Shown here: positions 8,069 to 18,057 of the stretch, piece after piece
How the letters are laid out: each line of letters opens with the position of its first letter
Position numbering within the stretch: position 1 is the first letter of the stretch
Assembly: GCA_029202665.1 (NCBI GenBank)
Contig: CP119326.1
Span: 2,976,001 to 3,040,000, forward strand
Reading direction: 5' to 3'
Length of the DNA stretch: 64,000 bases
Source: Candidatus Brevundimonas colombiensis
Lineage (GTDB): Bacteria; Pseudomonadota; Alphaproteobacteria; Caulobacterales; Caulobacteraceae
Position numbers and translations under genes: made by a program
The notes under the pieces: generated by a model
Told to the model about the DNA's origin: nothing
Database searches by the model: none
Seen by the model: only the letters and a program-made list of their open reading frames with translations

Positions 8069-9355
8069 ATGCGGGTTCTGGTGCTTGGATCAGGCGTCAT
8101 CGGCGTCACCACCGCCTGGCAACTCAGTCAGGCGGGGCATGAGGTTGTCGTCGTCGACCGCGAGACCGGGCCGGCGCTGCAGACCAGCTTCGCCAATGCG
8201 GGTCAGGTCTCGCCCGGCTATTCCGCGCCGTGGGCCGCCCCCTCGATCCCGGTCAAGGCGATGAAGTGGCTGCTGATGCGCCACGCCCCCCTGATCATCC
8301 GCCCGAAGCTGGACATGGCCATGATCCGCTGGACCCTGGCCATGCTGCGCAACTGCACCCACGAACGCTATGCGCTGAACAAGGGTCGGATGGTGCGTCT
8401 GGCCGAATACAGCCGCGACCAGCTGGACCTGCTGCGTCGCCAGACCGGCATCGCCTATGACGGGCGCGAGCAAGGCACGCTGCAACTGTTCCGCACCGAA
8501 AAACAGCTGGCCGACGTGCACAAGGACGTCGACGTCCTGCGCGCCCAGGGCGTCCCGTGCGAGGTTCTGGACCCCGCAGGCTGCATCACCGCCGAGCCGG
8601 GTCTGGCCGCGTCGGCCGTTCCCTTCGTCGGCGGCCTGCGCCTGCCCAATGACGAGACGGGCGACTGTTTCCTGTTCACCAACGCCCTGGCGAAACTGGC
8701 GGCGGAACGGGGCGTGGTCTTCCACAATGGCGTCCAGATTCACGGCCTGACCGAAACAAACGGCCGCGTCGACGGCGCCCGCACCAGCATCGGCGCGCTT
8801 CAGGCCGACGCCGTGGTGGTGGCCCTGGGCTCCTATTCGCCGCAGATGGTGGCGCCGCTGGGCCTGAAACTGCCGGTCTATCCGGTGAAGGGCTATTCGA
8901 TCACGGCGCGGATCACCGACGCCGCCCGCGCCCCCGTCTCCACCGTCATGGACGAAAGCTACAAGGTCGCCATCACCCGTCTGGGCGACCGCATCCGCGT
9001 CGGCGGCATGGCCGAACTGTCCGGCTATAACAACAGCCTGCCCCATCTGCGCCGCGAGACGCTGGAGCAGTCGGTCGGCAGCCTGTTCCCCGGCGGCGGC
9101 GACCTGAAGGGCGCCAGCTACTGGTCCGGCCTGCGCCCCATGACGCCCGACGGCACGCCGGTCATCGGCGCCGCCAACATCCCCGGCCTCTATCTGAACA
9201 CCGGCCACGGCACCCTGGGCTGGACCATGGCGTGCGGCTCGGCCCGCGTGCTGGCCGACCTGATGGGCGGCCAAACCCCCGAGATCGAAACCCGCGACCT
9301 GTCCCTGAACCGCTACGGATCATGGGCCGGGGCGTTTGCGCCGGGATTTGGGTGA
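8069..9355 (+). CDS. dadA: D-amino-acid dehydrogenase, small subunit type
   Basis: A 428-residue FAD-dependent membrane-associated dehydrogenase that oxidises D-amino acids, mainly D-alanine, to keto acids and passes electrons to the respiratory chain. The FAD dinucleotide-binding motif [16 protein letters not shown] starts at residue 4, followed by [19 protein letters not shown]. The C-terminal [20 protein letters not shown] closes the FAD fold. Length matches the family. It is divergently transcribed from an Lrp-type regulator. No alanine racemase gene follows, unlike in enteric bacteria. Confidence 0.93.
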   Translation: MRVLVLGSGVIGVTTAWQLSQAGHEVVVVDRETGPALQTSFANAGQVSPGYSAPWAAPSIPVKAMKWLLMRHAPLIIRPKLDMAMIRWTLAMLRNCTHERYALNKGRMVRLAEYSRDQLDLLRRQTGIAYDGREQGTLQLFRTEKQLADVHKDVDVLRAQGVPCEVLDPAGCITAEPGLAASAVPFVGGLRLPNDETGDCFLFTNALAKLAAERGVVFHNGVQIHGLTETNGRVDGARTSIGALQADAVVVALGSYSPQMVAPLGLKLPVYPVKGYSITARITDAARAPVSTVMDESYKVAITRLGDRIRVGGMAELSGYNNSLPHLRRETLEQSVGSLFPGGGDLKGASYWSGLRPMTPDGTPVIGAANIPGLYLNTGHGTLGWTMACGSARVLADLMGGQTPEIETRDLSLNRYGSWAGAFAPGFG

Positions 9356-9452
9356 GAGGCTGACCAGGGCTGCTAACGTCTGCGTGGTGAAAAGGACGCG
9401 ATGTCTCTTATCGACCCATTGCGGACGTAAGAGCCGCCCCGCACAATAAGGT

Positions 9453-9893
9453 ATGCAAGACACAGATTACACTCCGGAAGCTGAGGCACTCTTTGAGCGC
9501 TTAGCGAAACGCTACGGCCTAGAATTCGTAGTTGAGGACGGCGTCCCGATGGAGGTGTGCTGGACGTTCCCTGTTCAGCCGCATCTATCTCGCCCTATCA
9601 CGCTTGGCCTTCAAAACCTCGACGAACTGAACTTCGGAGTGGGCGAACTTTGGACCTACTTTTTCCCATTTCCCGACCATGCTGAACGCTTTGAGCGGAT
9701 CGTCGGCTCTTGGATCGAAGGAAATGGCAGGGTCGCCGTGACAGGAGGCAAAAGCTGCAACCTGCAACTTCTTGAAGGGGCAGAGTGGCAGACGGTTTAC
9801 AGCCAGAACGGCTGCGTCTGGTTTTTCTGGATGACGCCGAAACGCTACCTAATGAATGAAACCCCACCAGCTTCGCCCGCGGACGGCCTGTAA
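9453..9893 (+). CDS. Hypothetical protein, low-GC island gene
   Basis: A 146-residue soluble protein that I do not recognise. It has many aromatic residues (WTYFFPFPDHAERF, CVWFFWMTPKRY) and no signal peptide or membrane helix. The central GNGRVAVTGGKSCNLQL hints at a beta-rich immunity-like or Imm-family small protein, but this is weak. Base composition is lower in GC than both flanks, suggesting recent acquisition. The leader AATAAGGT gives only a short-spaced ribosome site. Confidence 0.6.
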   Translation: MQDTDYTPEAEALFERLAKRYGLEFVVEDGVPMEVCWTFPVQPHLSRPITLGLQNLDELNFGVGELWTYFFPFPDHAERFERIVGSWIEGNGRVAVTGGKSCNLQLLEGAEWQTVYSQNGCVWFFWMTPKRYLMNETPPASPADGL

Positions 9894-9999
9894 ACGAAGG
9901 TCCGCTTCCCATCCTTCTCAGACATCGGACGCGTCCACTTCCAGCCACCCTCACTCCAAATCATAGCGCACCCCGCCCGACGCCCGTATAGAGCGCCCG

Positions 10000-11085
10000 A
10001 TGAAGACGGCTGATTTCGATTTCGACCTGCCCGAGGACTGCATCGCCCTGCGTCCGGCTGATCCGCGCGATTCCGCCCGCCTGTTGGTGGTCGAGGGCGA
10101 TGTGCTTCAGGACCGGATCATCCGCGACCTGCCCGGCTTTCTGCGCCCCGGCGACGCCCTGGTGTTTAACGACACGCGGGTGATCCCGGCCCGCCTGTCC
10201 GGCGTGCGCCAGCGTGTCGGACCCGAGGGCGAAACCCTGACGGTCGAGGTCGAGGCGACGCTGCACCACCGCGACGCGCCCGACGTCTGGTCCGCCTTCA
10301 TGAAGCCGGGCAAGCGCATCAAGCCGGGCGACCGGATAAGGTTCGGCGCCCATGGCGACGCCGCCTGCGACCTGGGCCGACTGGACGCCACCGTCACGGC
10401 CAAGGGCGACGACGGCCTGATCACCCTGAGATTCGACCTGTCCGGCCCGGTGCTGGACGACGCCATCCGCGATGTCGGGGTCATGCCCCTGCCGCCCTAT
10501 ATCGCCGCCAAACGGCCCGAGGACGACCGCGACCGTTCGGATTATCAGACCGTCTTCGCCGAGCATGACGGATCGGTCGCCGCCCCCACGGCGGGCCTGC
10601 ACTTCACCCCCGCTCTGCTTGACGCCATCCGGGCGCGCGGCGTCTCCACCCACGCCGTGACCCTGCACGTCGGGGCGGGAACCTTCCTGCCGGTCAAGGT
10701 CGACGATCTGGCCGACCACAGGATGCACAGCGAATGGGGCGAGGTCTCAGCCGACGCCGCCGCCGCCCTGAACGCCGTCCACGCCAACGGCGGCCGCATC
10801 ATCTCAGTCGGCACCACCTCGCTGCGCCTGCTGGAAAGCGCCACCGCCGAGGACGGCGAAATCAGACCCTTCCACGGCGACACGGCCATCTTCATCACGC
10901 CGGGCTATCGGTTCCGGGCGGTCGATGTGCTGATGACCAACTTCCACCTGCCCAAATCGACCCTGTTCATGCTGGTCAGCGCCTTCGCCGGTCAGGCGAC
11001 GATGAAGGCGGCCTATGCCCATGCAGTGGCGGACGGCTATCGCTTCTATTCCTATGGCGACGGGTCGCTGCTGTTCCGCGCCTAG
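10000..11085 (+). CDS. queA: S-adenosylmethionine:tRNA ribosyltransferase-isomerase
   Basis: Transfers and rearranges the ribose of S-adenosylmethionine onto preQ1 in tRNA to make epoxyqueuosine. The 361-residue protein begins with the family signature [20 protein letters not shown]. It contains [13 protein letters not shown], the [10 protein letters not shown] motif, and the C-terminal [18 protein letters not shown]. All are canonical for QueA. The usual partner tgt is not directly downstream; the next + strand gene is a J-domain protein and pdxH lies on the other strand. Confidence 0.97.
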   Translation: MKTADFDFDLPEDCIALRPADPRDSARLLVVEGDVLQDRIIRDLPGFLRPGDALVFNDTRVIPARLSGVRQRVGPEGETLTVEVEATLHHRDAPDVWSAFMKPGKRIKPGDRIRFGAHGDAACDLGRLDATVTAKGDDGLITLRFDLSGPVLDDAIRDVGVMPLPPYIAAKRPEDDRDRSDYQTVFAEHDGSVAAPTAGLHFTPALLDAIRARGVSTHAVTLHVGAGTFLPVKVDDLADHRMHSEWGEVSADAAAALNAVHANGGRIISVGTTSLRLLESATAEDGEIRPFHGDTAIFITPGYRFRAVDVLMTNFHLPKSTLFMLVSAFAGQATMKAAYAHAVADGYRFYSYGDGSLLFRA

Positions 11086-11182
11086 AGCCGTTGATGCTCG
11101 TGTCGAGGCGGGCCTGGAAGGGGTTCATCACGACGGACGCGACGAGCCGGCCAGCCCAGTCGCCGAACGCTCCGAACGGGCG

Positions 11183-11863
11183 TCAGGGCCAGAGGCGGCA
11201 AGTGCGCCAGGTCTCGCCATCGCGATCGAACCGCAGTCGGTCATGCAGGCGGAAGGGGCGATCACGCCAGAACTCGACCGAGCGCGGCGCGACCCGCCAG
11301 CCGGTCCACCGCTCGGGACGCGGGACGTCCTGGCCGTCGAAGCGCGCGGTTTCGCGGCCGACAGCCTCTTCCAGCGCCGCGCGATCCGACAGCGGGCGGG
11401 ACTGGTCCGAGGCCCAGGCGCCGATGCGGCTTTCGCGCGCGCGGCTGGCGAAATAGGCGTCCGCCTCGGCCTCCGTCACCGGCTTGACCGCGCCGCGCAC
11501 CCGCACCTGACGACGCAGGGTCTTCCAGTGGAAGGTCAGGGCGGCGACGGGATGACCCGCCAGTTCGACGCCCTTGGCGCTCTCGCTGTTGGAATAGAAG
11601 GTGAAGCCGCGCGCATCGACGTCCTTCAGCAGCACGATCCGCCCGTCCGGCAGACCGTCGGCGTCGACCGTGGACAGGGTCATGGCGTTGGCGTCGTTCG
11701 GTTCATGCCCCCGCGCATCCGCCAGCCATTCGACGAACAGGCCGATGGGTTCGGCGCACTGAAAGATGCCGTCGTCGCCGTTGGCGGCCAGGGCGGCGGC
11801 GTAGTCGCGGGCGTATTCCTCACGCGACGGGCTGGGCGGGATCACGGATGCGGTCATGGCCAT
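11183..11863 (-). CDS. pdxH: Pyridoxamine 5'-phosphate oxidase
   Basis: FMN-dependent oxidase that forms pyridoxal 5'-phosphate, the last step of vitamin B6 synthesis and salvage. The 226-residue protein has the split-barrel fold signatures: [22 protein letters not shown] (shown in part), [10 protein letters not shown], and the C-terminal [15 protein letters not shown] with terminal RLWP. A second ATG at 11857 is two codons downstream and equally possible. It is divergent from the J-domain gene. Confidence 0.93.
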   Translation of the reverse strand: MAMTASVIPPSPSREEYARDYAAALAANGDDGIFQCAEPIGLFVEWLADARGHEPNDANAMTLSTVDADGLPDGRIVLLKDVDARGFTFYSNSESAKGVELAGHPVAALTFHWKTLRRQVRVRGAVKPVTEAEADAYFASRARESRIGAWASDQSRPLSDRAALEEAVGRETARFDGQDVPRPERWTGWRVAPRSVEFWRDRPFRLHDRLRFDRDGETWRTCRLWP

Positions 11864-11966
11864 GATCTAGCGCCTGGGGTCGTCCGTGCAAATGATCGAG
11901 GTCAAAACGGCGCCGATCCGATCACGGTTAACCGCCCATTGACCCTGATCGGCGAACGGTGGGGCC

Positions 11967-12701
11967 ATGAGCGCGCACCGCCCTTCACCCGATGTTTCCG
12001 GCATCCGCGAGGCCCTAGCTGTCCTGGGCGTTGCGGCCGATGTCGACGCGCCGACGTTGAAGGACGCCTTTCGCGCGGCGGTGAAGGCGGCGCGGCCGGA
12101 CCGGACGGGCGGCGACGCCGAACGTTTCCGGCGCGTGATCGCGGCCTATCGGCTGATCCAGGCGCACCAGCCCGAGCGAACGGCCTTGGCCCCGCCTCGG
12201 CTTCGGCCTGCGCCCGCGCCGGTCCTGGCCCTGTCGCCGATGCAGGCGCTGGCGGGCGGCAAGGTCGAGGTCAGGCTGGGCGTCCGCACCGTGCGCGTGA
12301 CCACGCCTAAGGGCCTGCGCACCGGCGACCATCTGCGACTGCGACAGGGGGGCGCGGACGGCGGCGATCTTTATCTGTCGGTGCTGATCCGGCCCGAAGA
12401 CGGCCTGTCGGCGATGGGCGACGACCTGTTCATGTCCTGGCCGGTCGAGCGTCGCCTGATGGCCGATGGCGGCCGGGTGGAGATCGAGACGCACGTGGGA
12501 ACCCGCTCGGCCTGGATCACGGCGGATAGGACGGCGCCTATTCGCGTGCGACTGAAGGGATTGGGCCTGCCCGCGCGCGGATCGCGGGCGGCGGGGCATC
12601 TGTTCGTCACCCTGGAACCGGCGTCGGACACGCCGTCCGCGGCCGAAGACCTGTTGATCCGGTTCACGCGGGTCTGGACGCAGGAACGTCTGGCGGCCTA
12701 A
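11967..12701 (+). CDS. DnaJ-like protein with degenerate J domain (RPD instead of HPD)
   Basis: A 244-residue protein. Residues 12-70 form a J-domain-like helix set ([20 protein letters not shown], then [18 protein letters not shown]). The Hsp70-activating HPD tripeptide is replaced by RPD in [11 protein letters not shown]. Residues about 85-235 resemble the DnaJ C-terminal substrate-binding domain ([39 protein letters not shown]). The zinc-finger and Gly/Phe regions of DnaJ are absent, as in CbpA-type proteins. Loss of His normally abolishes DnaK stimulation, so it may act as a holdase or as a DnaK-independent adaptor. It ends 8 bases before aroC and may be co-transcribed with it. Confidence 0.8.
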   Translation: MSAHRPSPDVSGIREALAVLGVAADVDAPTLKDAFRAAVKAARPDRTGGDAERFRRVIAAYRLIQAHQPERTALAPPRLRPAPAPVLALSPMQALAGGKVEVRLGVRTVRVTTPKGLRTGDHLRLRQGGADGGDLYLSVLIRPEDGLSAMGDDLFMSWPVERRLMADGGRVEIETHVGTRSAWITADRTAPIRVRLKGLGLPARGSRAAGHLFVTLEPASDTPSAAEDLLIRFTRVWTQERLAA

Positions 12702-12709
12702 GTCGCGCC

Positions 12710-13795
12710 ATGTCGCACAATACCTTCGGCCATTTGTTTCGCGTGACCACCTGGGGCGAGAGCCATGGCCCGGCCATAGGCTGCGTGGTCGATGGCTGTC
12801 CGCCACTAATTCCGCTGACCGAGGCCGACCTCCAGCCATGGCTGGACCAGCGCAAGCCCGGCGGCAGCCGCTTCGTGACCCAGCGCAAGGAAAGCGACAC
12901 GGCGCGCATCCTGTCGGGCGTGTTCGACGACGGCGCGGGGCCCGTCACCACCGGCGCGCCGATCTCGATCATGATCGAGAACCAAGACCAGCGGTCCAAG
13001 GACTATGGCGAGATCGCCCGCGCCTATCGGCCCGGCCACGCCGACTACGCCTATCAGGCCAAATATGGCGTGCGCGACCATCGGGGCGGCGGCCGATCCT
13101 CGGCGCGCGAGACCGCCAGCCGCGTGGCGGCCGGGGCCGTGGCGCGTCGGGTGCTGGGCGACGGGGTGAAGATCCGCGCAGGCGTGGTGCAGATCGGGCC
13201 GCACCGGATCGCGCCGGACAGGATCGACTTTGACGCCGTTCACGCCAATCCCCTGTTCGCCGCCTCGTCTGAGGTCGTGGCGGACTGGGAGGCCTATCTG
13301 GACGGCGTGCGCAAGGCCGGTTCGTCGGTCGGCGCCGTGGTGGCGCTGGAGGTCACGGGGGTTCCGGCCGGATGGGGGGCGCCGATCTACGGCAAGCTGG
13401 ATTCGGAGCTGGCCGCCGCCCTGATGTCGATCAATGCGGCTAAGGGCGTGGAAATCGGCGCAGGCTTCGACGCCGCCGAACTGACCGGCGAGGAGAACGC
13501 CGACGAGATGCGTCTGGACCTGAACAAACAGCCGGTCTTTCTGTCAAACAAGGCGGGCGGGGTGTTGGGCGGCATTTCGACGGGCCAGCCGGTGACGGCG
13601 CGGGTGGCGTTCAAACCGACCTCCTCCATCCTGACGTTGCGCCAGACCATAACCCGCGACGGGGAAGAGACGGATCTGCGCACCAAGGGGCGTCATGACC
13701 CGTGCGTCGCCCTGCGTGCCGTGCCGGTGGTTGAGGCGATGGCCGCCTGCGTCCTGGCCGACGCCTTCCTGAGGCACCGCGCCCAGGTCGGTTGA
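12710..13795 (+). CDS. aroC: Chorismate synthase
   Basis: Last step of the shikimate pathway: converts 5-enolpyruvylshikimate 3-phosphate to chorismate with reduced FMN. The 361-residue protein shows all three family signatures: [16 protein letters not shown] near residue 17, [19 protein letters not shown] near residue 126, and [19 protein letters not shown] near the C-terminus. The start is [10 protein letters not shown], typical for the family. It follows the J-domain gene by 8 bases. Confidence 0.97.
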   Translation: MSHNTFGHLFRVTTWGESHGPAIGCVVDGCPPLIPLTEADLQPWLDQRKPGGSRFVTQRKESDTARILSGVFDDGAGPVTTGAPISIMIENQDQRSKDYGEIARAYRPGHADYAYQAKYGVRDHRGGGRSSARETASRVAAGAVARRVLGDGVKIRAGVVQIGPHRIAPDRIDFDAVHANPLFAASSEVVADWEAYLDGVRKAGSSVGAVVALEVTGVPAGWGAPIYGKLDSELAAALMSINAAKGVEIGAGFDAAELTGEENADEMRLDLNKQPVFLSNKAGGVLGGISTGQPVTARVAFKPTSSILTLRQTITRDGEETDLRTKGRHDPCVALRAVPVVEAMAACVLADAFLRHRAQVG

Positions 13796-13812
13796 ACCCG
13801 GTCGGGAACGGG

Positions 13813-13953
13813 TCAGAGGCCAACCCGTCGTCGCACGACGTCCGCCGGTTGAACCGGAGCGACGACAGGAGCCGGCCGAACGACCGTCGGCGGCCTTTCG
13901 TCGCGTTGCATCAGGGCGACCAAGCCCGCCAATCCCGTGGTCATCACGATCAC
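13813..13953 (-). CDS. Small putative membrane-anchored protein, 46 residues
   Basis: A short frame starting with GTG at 13953 has a strong ribosome-binding site (CAGGAG, 8 bases upstream). It encodes a hydrophobic N-terminal stretch (IVMTTGLAGLVALM) and then a Pro/Val/Arg-rich tail (RPPTVVRPAPVVAPVQ, ending VVRRRVGL). This looks like a single-pass small protein with a cytoplasmic or periplasmic tail. It lies alone between aroC and a VOC protein gene on the opposite strand. Family unknown; the case rests on ribosome site, composition and the otherwise empty gap. Confidence 0.45.
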   Translation of the reverse strand: MIVMTTGLAGLVALMQRDERPPTVVRPAPVVAPVQPADVVRRRVGL

Positions 13954-14051
13954 CGCTCGACTCCTGCAACTGCGAACCGTTTGCAGGTTTGCGCAAGTCG
14001 GGCCGGCGTGCAAGAGGCTGCGTTGGTGGCTTGAACAGCAGGAGATCAACC

Positions 14052-14393
14052 GTGCGTGAAGACGGAAAACTCGACTACCTGGAACTGCCGGCCGCCGATC
14101 TGCCGGAAACCAAGGCCTTTTACAGTCAGGCGTTCGGTTGGACGTTCATCGACTATGGCCCGGCATACGCCGCCTTCGATCAGGGATTGGACGGGGGTTT
14201 CGACGCGGATCCGGCCGACCGCACGGCGGCGCCCCTGCCCGTCCTTTACGCCCATGATCTGCAGGCCATGCTGAGCCGGGTTGAGGCGGCCGGCGGGCGA
14301 ATCGTCAAGCCGATCTACGCCTTCCCCGGCGGCCGGCGGTTCCATTTCGCTGATCCCTCGGGGACAGAGATGGCGGTCTGGTCCGAGACCTGA
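14052..14393 (+). CDS. VOC-family (glyoxalase/bleomycin-resistance fold) protein
   Basis: A 113-residue single-module vicinal-oxygen-chelate protein: LDYLELPAADLPETKAFYSQ, FGWTFIDYGPAYAAF, then PVLYAHDLQAMLSRVEAAGG and a C-terminal FPGGRRFHFADPSGTEMAVW. The last motif carries the usual metal-ligand Glu. VOC proteins cover glyoxalases, dioxygenases and binding proteins; the substrate cannot be told. A GTG start at 14052 with AGGAG upstream is preferred over longer frames. Confidence 0.82.
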   Translation: MREDGKLDYLELPAADLPETKAFYSQAFGWTFIDYGPAYAAFDQGLDGGFDADPADRTAAPLPVLYAHDLQAMLSRVEAAGGRIVKPIYAFPGGRRFHFADPSGTEMAVWSET

Positions 14394-14396
14394 CGC

Positions 14397-15146
14397 CTAT
14401 CGAGGATCGACCGACTGGCCGATCCGCTCGGCCAGATCGCGGTCCGCGCCGACGACGCTGGCGATCCAGACATGGATTTCCTTGGGCGTCGCGGCGCGCT
14501 GGAACAGATGCTCCATCGCCAAACGCCGACCGCCTTCGTTCACGACGATGGAGGTCCGGCCGCCCGTGCGGACCATGTCGCCGTCATAGATGGGAAACTG
14601 CGACGACGGCCCGGCGTAGATCATGGCCAGGGTCAGGTCGCCCCGCTGGATGCGATAGATGGCCGCATCCGCGCCCGCCCGCGCCGGAACCATCACCACG
14701 CCGGCCGGAAGCTCGATACGGAACGGCAGAGCCGCGATCCCCGCCGCATCCAGCGCGGCGGGGCTGGGCGTCGGAGCGGGAGCCGGCGTTGAGGCCGCTG
14801 GCGCAGTCTGCGCAGGCGCGCTCGGCTGCGTGGTCGTGGGTCGAGCGGCAGGCGCGGCGGGGCTGGACCGCGCGGGGTTTGTCGTCTGGGGCGCAGAGGT
14901 CTGGGGCGCCGGGGTCTGGGGCGCAGCGGTTTGGGCGCGTGTCGGCGCAGATGTGGTGGCCCGTGATGACGGCGACGACGACGGTGTAGCGGCGGGCGTG
15001 GTCGACGACGGCGTTGCGCGCGGCGCCGCCGATGCGGCGGAGGGCGGCGCGCTGTTCAGATCGCGCGTTAGGTCGCTGCCGGCGCGCGGAGGCGGCGCGG
15101 CCTGACCGGACAGGGCGACGGCGGCGGCGAGGGCGATCAGGGTCAT
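14397..15146 (-). CDS. Secreted Pro/Ala/Thr-rich protein with C-terminal domain of unknown function
   Basis: A 249-residue exported protein. Residues 1-16 are a signal peptide (MTLIALAAAVALSGQA). Residues about 18-130 are a low-complexity Pro/Ala/Ser/Thr linker with repeats such as APQTPAPQTSAPQT. The C-terminal 115 residues form a folded domain (LPFRIELPAGVVMVPARAG to ASVVGADRDLAERIGQ) that I do not recognise. The gene lies 43 bases downstream of a histidine kinase gene on the same strand, so the two may form an operon and the protein may be a periplasmic input or target. Confidence 0.7.
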   Translation of the reverse strand: MTLIALAAAVALSGQAAPPPRAGSDLTRDLNSAPPSAASAAPRATPSSTTPAATPSSSPSSRATTSAPTRAQTAAPQTPAPQTSAPQTTNPARSSPAAPAARPTTTQPSAPAQTAPAASTPAPAPTPSPAALDAAGIAALPFRIELPAGVVMVPARAGADAAIYRIQRGDLTLAMIYAGPSSQFPIYDGDMVRTGGRTSIVVNEGGRRLAMEHLFQRAATPKEIHVWIASVVGADRDLAERIGQSVDPR

Positions 15147-15189
15147 GGCCGGACCATCGCGCGGCGCGGCCCTGTTCGCAAGCGCGACC

Positions 15190-16878
15190 TCACGCCTTGG
15201 GAATCATAACCCAGAAGGTCGCGCCGTCGCCCGGCGCAGAGATCACGCCGATCGAGCCGCCCTGCAGTTCGACCAACCGTTTGGCCAGCGCCAGACCGAC
15301 CCCGTGCCCTTCCACCGTCGAACGCTCCAGGCCCAGACGATTGAACGGCTCGAACAGTTCCGCCTGTTTCTGCAGGGACAGGCCGGGGCCGAAGTCCGTG
15401 ACCTCGATCCGCACGCAGTCCTCGGCGCGCAGCGCCCGCAGGATGATGCATCCCCCCGACGCGCCATACTTCAGCGCATTGATCGTCAGATTGGTCACGA
15501 CCTGGGTCAAACGCTGCGAATCCGCCACGGCGACCAGGCCGTCGCCCTCATAGACCACATCGATCGACACCTGGCCGTCGGCCTCGGCCCGCAACAGACA
15601 GATGCGTCTGACATCCTCCAGCAGGCCGGGAATGTCGGTGGGCCGCAGGTCGACCCGAACGGCGCCGGATTCCGCCCGCGCCACGTCCAGCAGGTCGTGC
15701 GCCAGGGCTTCGATCTGGCGCGCCGTGGAGACCAGCATGTCCGACATCTCGGCCTGTTGCGGCGTGACCGGACCCAGCTGGCCCTGACGCCAAAGGTCGC
15801 CGATGCCGATGATGCCGGCGACCGGGCTCTTGATCTCATGGGCGACGTTGGCCAGCAGACGCGACTTGGCCTCGGACGCCTTTTCCGCCCGCTCGCGGCC
15901 GAGACGCGCGCGCTCGGCCAGCACGTCGCGCTCTTCCAGCAACGAGGCCACCAACAGGAAGGGCATATAGCCGACCAGCACCAGGACTTGCGCCATCATG
16001 ACCTGGTCGGCCCGGCCGCCCTGCGTGTAGGTGGCGTGACCCGTCATGGCCCCGCCGACCGTGAGCAGAGCCACCACGACCAGGGCGAAGGCGGTTCCCG
16101 CCACGCCCAGCCGCACGGCGATGGCCATCAGCAACGGCATCAGCAGGAAGCCGGCGGTCAGATTGCCGCTGAGATTGGCGGCGTAAAATCCCAGGACGCA
16201 GGCCAGCAGCCCGCCCGCCTCCAGCAGCTTGGCGGGCCGGCTGAGGCGCGCCAAGGTCGCGCGGGTCAGCGACAGCCCCATGGCGCCCAGGACGGCGATG
16301 CCCAGGGCGTGACCGAACCACCAGGTCTGGAAGCCCCGCCAGACATCTGGCTGACCGCTCTGCATCTGGATCAGCACGCTGCCCAGCGCCGCGGGAATGG
16401 GCGCCAGCACGGCCGCGAAGAACAGAAACCCCGCCGCCCCGTTCAGGGTGGACATGTTCAGGGTGGGCGCGAATCTGCGGGCCATGAGAACGGCGCCGAC
16501 GATCTCGACCATGCTGAACAGGGCGAAGGCCAGCGCCAGCAGAGGTTTATTGCCCGCGATGATCTCGCCGATCAGGACGCTGACCATCAGCACGCCGGCG
16601 AAAGTCAGATCATTGGCGCGCCCCCGGCTGGTGCGCAGCCAGACGGCGATCGCGAGGCCGCTGGCGCCCCACAGACCTGCGACCAGACCGGAGGATCGGC
16701 CGTAGGCGATGGCCGTGGCGACCAGTATGGCCACCGCAACGCCGGTCAGCACCGGCGCCAGCGGCTGAAAGGCCTCAGGACCGTTGCGGCGTTCCGTTGA
16801 AAACTGAGCAGCCTTCGGCGTCGCCGTCTTGGAAGAGGCGGGAGGGACGTCGCTGCTGAGCACGCGGCTCATCATCAT
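15190..16878 (-). CDS. MASE1-type membrane sensor histidine kinase
   Basis: A 562-residue kinase. Residues about 25-300 hold some eight hydrophobic segments of MASE1 style (for example VLTGVAVAILVATAIAYG, LLALAFALFSMVEIVGAV). A coiled coil (EERDVLAERARLGRERAEKA) leads to the dimerisation/phosphoacceptor domain with H-box LLANVAHEIKSPVAGI. The ATPase domain has N-box LTINALKYGASGG, G1 VTDFGPGLS and G2 GHGVGLALAKRLVEL. No receiver or response regulator is adjacent. The start at 16878 (three ATGs in a row) has AGGA upstream and is preferred over the GTG at 16911. The signal is unknown. Confidence 0.88.
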   Translation of the reverse strand: MMMSRVLSSDVPPASSKTATPKAAQFSTERRNGPEAFQPLAPVLTGVAVAILVATAIAYGRSSGLVAGLWGASGLAIAVWLRTSRGRANDLTFAGVLMVSVLIGEIIAGNKPLLALAFALFSMVEIVGAVLMARRFAPTLNMSTLNGAAGFLFFAAVLAPIPAALGSVLIQMQSGQPDVWRGFQTWWFGHALGIAVLGAMGLSLTRATLARLSRPAKLLEAGGLLACVLGFYAANLSGNLTAGFLLMPLLMAIAVRLGVAGTAFALVVVALLTVGGAMTGHATYTQGGRADQVMMAQVLVLVGYMPFLLVASLLEERDVLAERARLGRERAEKASEAKSRLLANVAHEIKSPVAGIIGIGDLWRQGQLGPVTPQQAEMSDMLVSTARQIEALAHDLLDVARAESGAVRVDLRPTDIPGLLEDVRRICLLRAEADGQVSIDVVYEGDGLVAVADSQRLTQVVTNLTINALKYGASGGCIILRALRAEDCVRIEVTDFGPGLSLQKQAELFEPFNRLGLERSTVEGHGVGLALAKRLVELQGGSIGVISAPGDGATFWVMIPKA

Positions 16879-16936
16879 GAAAGCGTCCTGACCAAAGAGT
16901 GTCAGACGCACATGACCACAGGGTTCCTAACATCCC

Positions 16937-17596
16937 TTAAAGTTGGAAGTTCAACTTTTGATTGAACAGCTTAACCGCCGCGGCTGCACCGCCGTCATAA
17001 CTCCAGATTCCGCCGCATACGGCGATGAAATCCGCCCCTGCGCGGGCCACTGTTTCGGCCGTTTCGACCGTGATGCCGCCGATGGCGACGCAGGGCGTCT
17101 CCACCGTTTCCTGCCAGATGGTCAGAAGCTCCAGCGGCGGGGTGTGGACCGTCGCCTTGGTCGCAGTCGGATAGAAGGCCCCGAAGGCGACATAGTCGGC
17201 GCCGCCCTCGGCCGCCTCCCACGCCAGGTCCCGGTCGTCATGGCAGGTTACGCCGATCATCGCGTCCGGCCCCATGATCCGACGCGCCTCGGCCAGAGAG
17301 CCGTCCTCCTGGCCGATATGGACGCCGTCGCAGCCGGTGGAGCGCGCCAGATCGGGTCGGTCGTTCAGGATCACCGCCACATCATAGCGACGCGCGATCG
17401 GAGCCAGCACCGCAACGGCCTGGCGGATGACCGCCTCTTGCGCCGGTTTCAACCTGATCTGCAAGGCCGCCACGTCGCCTGCCGCCAGCGCCTGGTCCAG
17501 GGTTCTGGCGAAGGCGTCCAGATTGGCAATAGCGGGCGGCGTGATCAGATACAGTCGGCACGGCGGGCGGGCGGGGACGGGAGATGTCTTGGGCAT
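16937..17596 (-). CDS. thiE: Thiamine phosphate synthase
   Basis: Joins the pyrimidine and thiazole moieties to form thiamine phosphate. The 219-residue TIM-barrel protein has the ThiE signatures: [71 protein letters not shown] and [14 protein letters not shown]. Some motifs are relaxed compared with classical ThiE (Ile in [13 protein letters not shown] in place of the usual S-x-H), so it may belong to the ThiE-like subgroup found beside other genes. No other thiamine gene is adjacent and no TPP riboswitch was seen upstream. Confidence 0.85.
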   Translation of the reverse strand: MPKTSPVPARPPCRLYLITPPAIANLDAFARTLDQALAAGDVAALQIRLKPAQEAVIRQAVAVLAPIARRYDVAVILNDRPDLARSTGCDGVHIGQEDGSLAEARRIMGPDAMIGVTCHDDRDLAWEAAEGGADYVAFGAFYPTATKATVHTPPLELLTIWQETVETPCVAIGGITVETAETVARAGADFIAVCGGIWSYDGGAAAAVKLFNQKLNFQL

Positions 17597-17662
17597 GGTT
17601 GTCCTTCCCTCCCCTGCGACGTCGCGTCAACGGTCGCCGCCGCCCGAGGCCATGAGAACGAC

Positions 17663-17690
17663 TTGCAATCGCCTTAAGGGGTGCTATAGC
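17663..17690 (+). promoter_or_regulatory. Probable promoter of bfd
   Basis: TTGCAA and TATAGC are separated by 16 bases, giving a near-consensus sigma-70-type promoter about 37 bases before the GTG at 17727. The region just downstream (ACCATTCTCAG) is a plausible iron-regulator site but does not match a Fur box well enough to claim. Confidence 0.55.
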
Positions 17691-17726
17691 GAACCATTCT
17701 CAGTCGGTGGATCGCGTAGAACACTC

Positions 17727-17912
17727 GTGTACGTCTGCAACTGCAACGGCCTTCGCAAGCGGGATGTGGCCCAGTCCATCGAGGCGGGCGCCCAGCGTCC
17801 GCGCGACATCTTCGCCAGCCATCAATGTCAGGCGCAATGCGCCAAGTGCGTCTGCGAGATGCGCCAGATGATCCAGGACAGCCGCGAAGCGTTCGCACTC
17901 GCAGCCGAATAG
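17727..17912 (+). CDS. bfd: Bacterioferritin-associated ferredoxin
   Basis: A 61-residue [2Fe-2S] protein that reduces the ferric core of bacterioferritin so that iron is released. The four cluster Cys are present: VCNCNG at the N-terminus and CQAQCAKCVC further on, giving the C-x-C and C-x2-C pairs of the Bfd family. The start is GTG at 17727 (MYVCNCNG); longer upstream frames would run through the promoter. The bfr gene follows 145 bases later on the same strand, the usual pairing, with a hairpin in between. Confidence 0.9.
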   Translation: MYVCNCNGLRKRDVAQSIEAGAQRPRDIFASHQCQAQCAKCVCEMRQMIQDSREAFALAAE

Positions 17913-17945
17913 TCCTCGCCGCCCATCGCGGCCGAAAATCACTCG

Positions 17946-17961
17946 CACTATCAATGTAGTG
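17946..17961. promoter_or_regulatory. Palindrome CACTA-N6-TAGTG between bfd and bfr
   Basis: A perfect 5-bp inverted repeat in the bfd-bfr gap, followed by an AT-rich segment. A possible operator for an iron-responsive regulator; the identity of the regulator is not readable from the sequence. Confidence 0.35.
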
Positions 17962-17967
17962 ATAAAA

Positions 17968-17996
17968 ACTCGCAAATAAACAATGCGGGTTTTACT
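17968..17996 (+). terminator. Hairpin AAAACTCGC/GCGGGTTTT between bfd and bfr
   Basis: A 9-bp stem with one G-U pair and an 11-base AT-rich loop ends in TTTT and so fits a rho-independent terminator of bfd or an attenuator before bfr. Confidence 0.45.
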
Positions 17997-18057
17997 GTGC
18001 TATTGCCGGGTTCGACAGACGGCGACCGCGCCGTCAGAGAGACCAAGGACCATGGCC

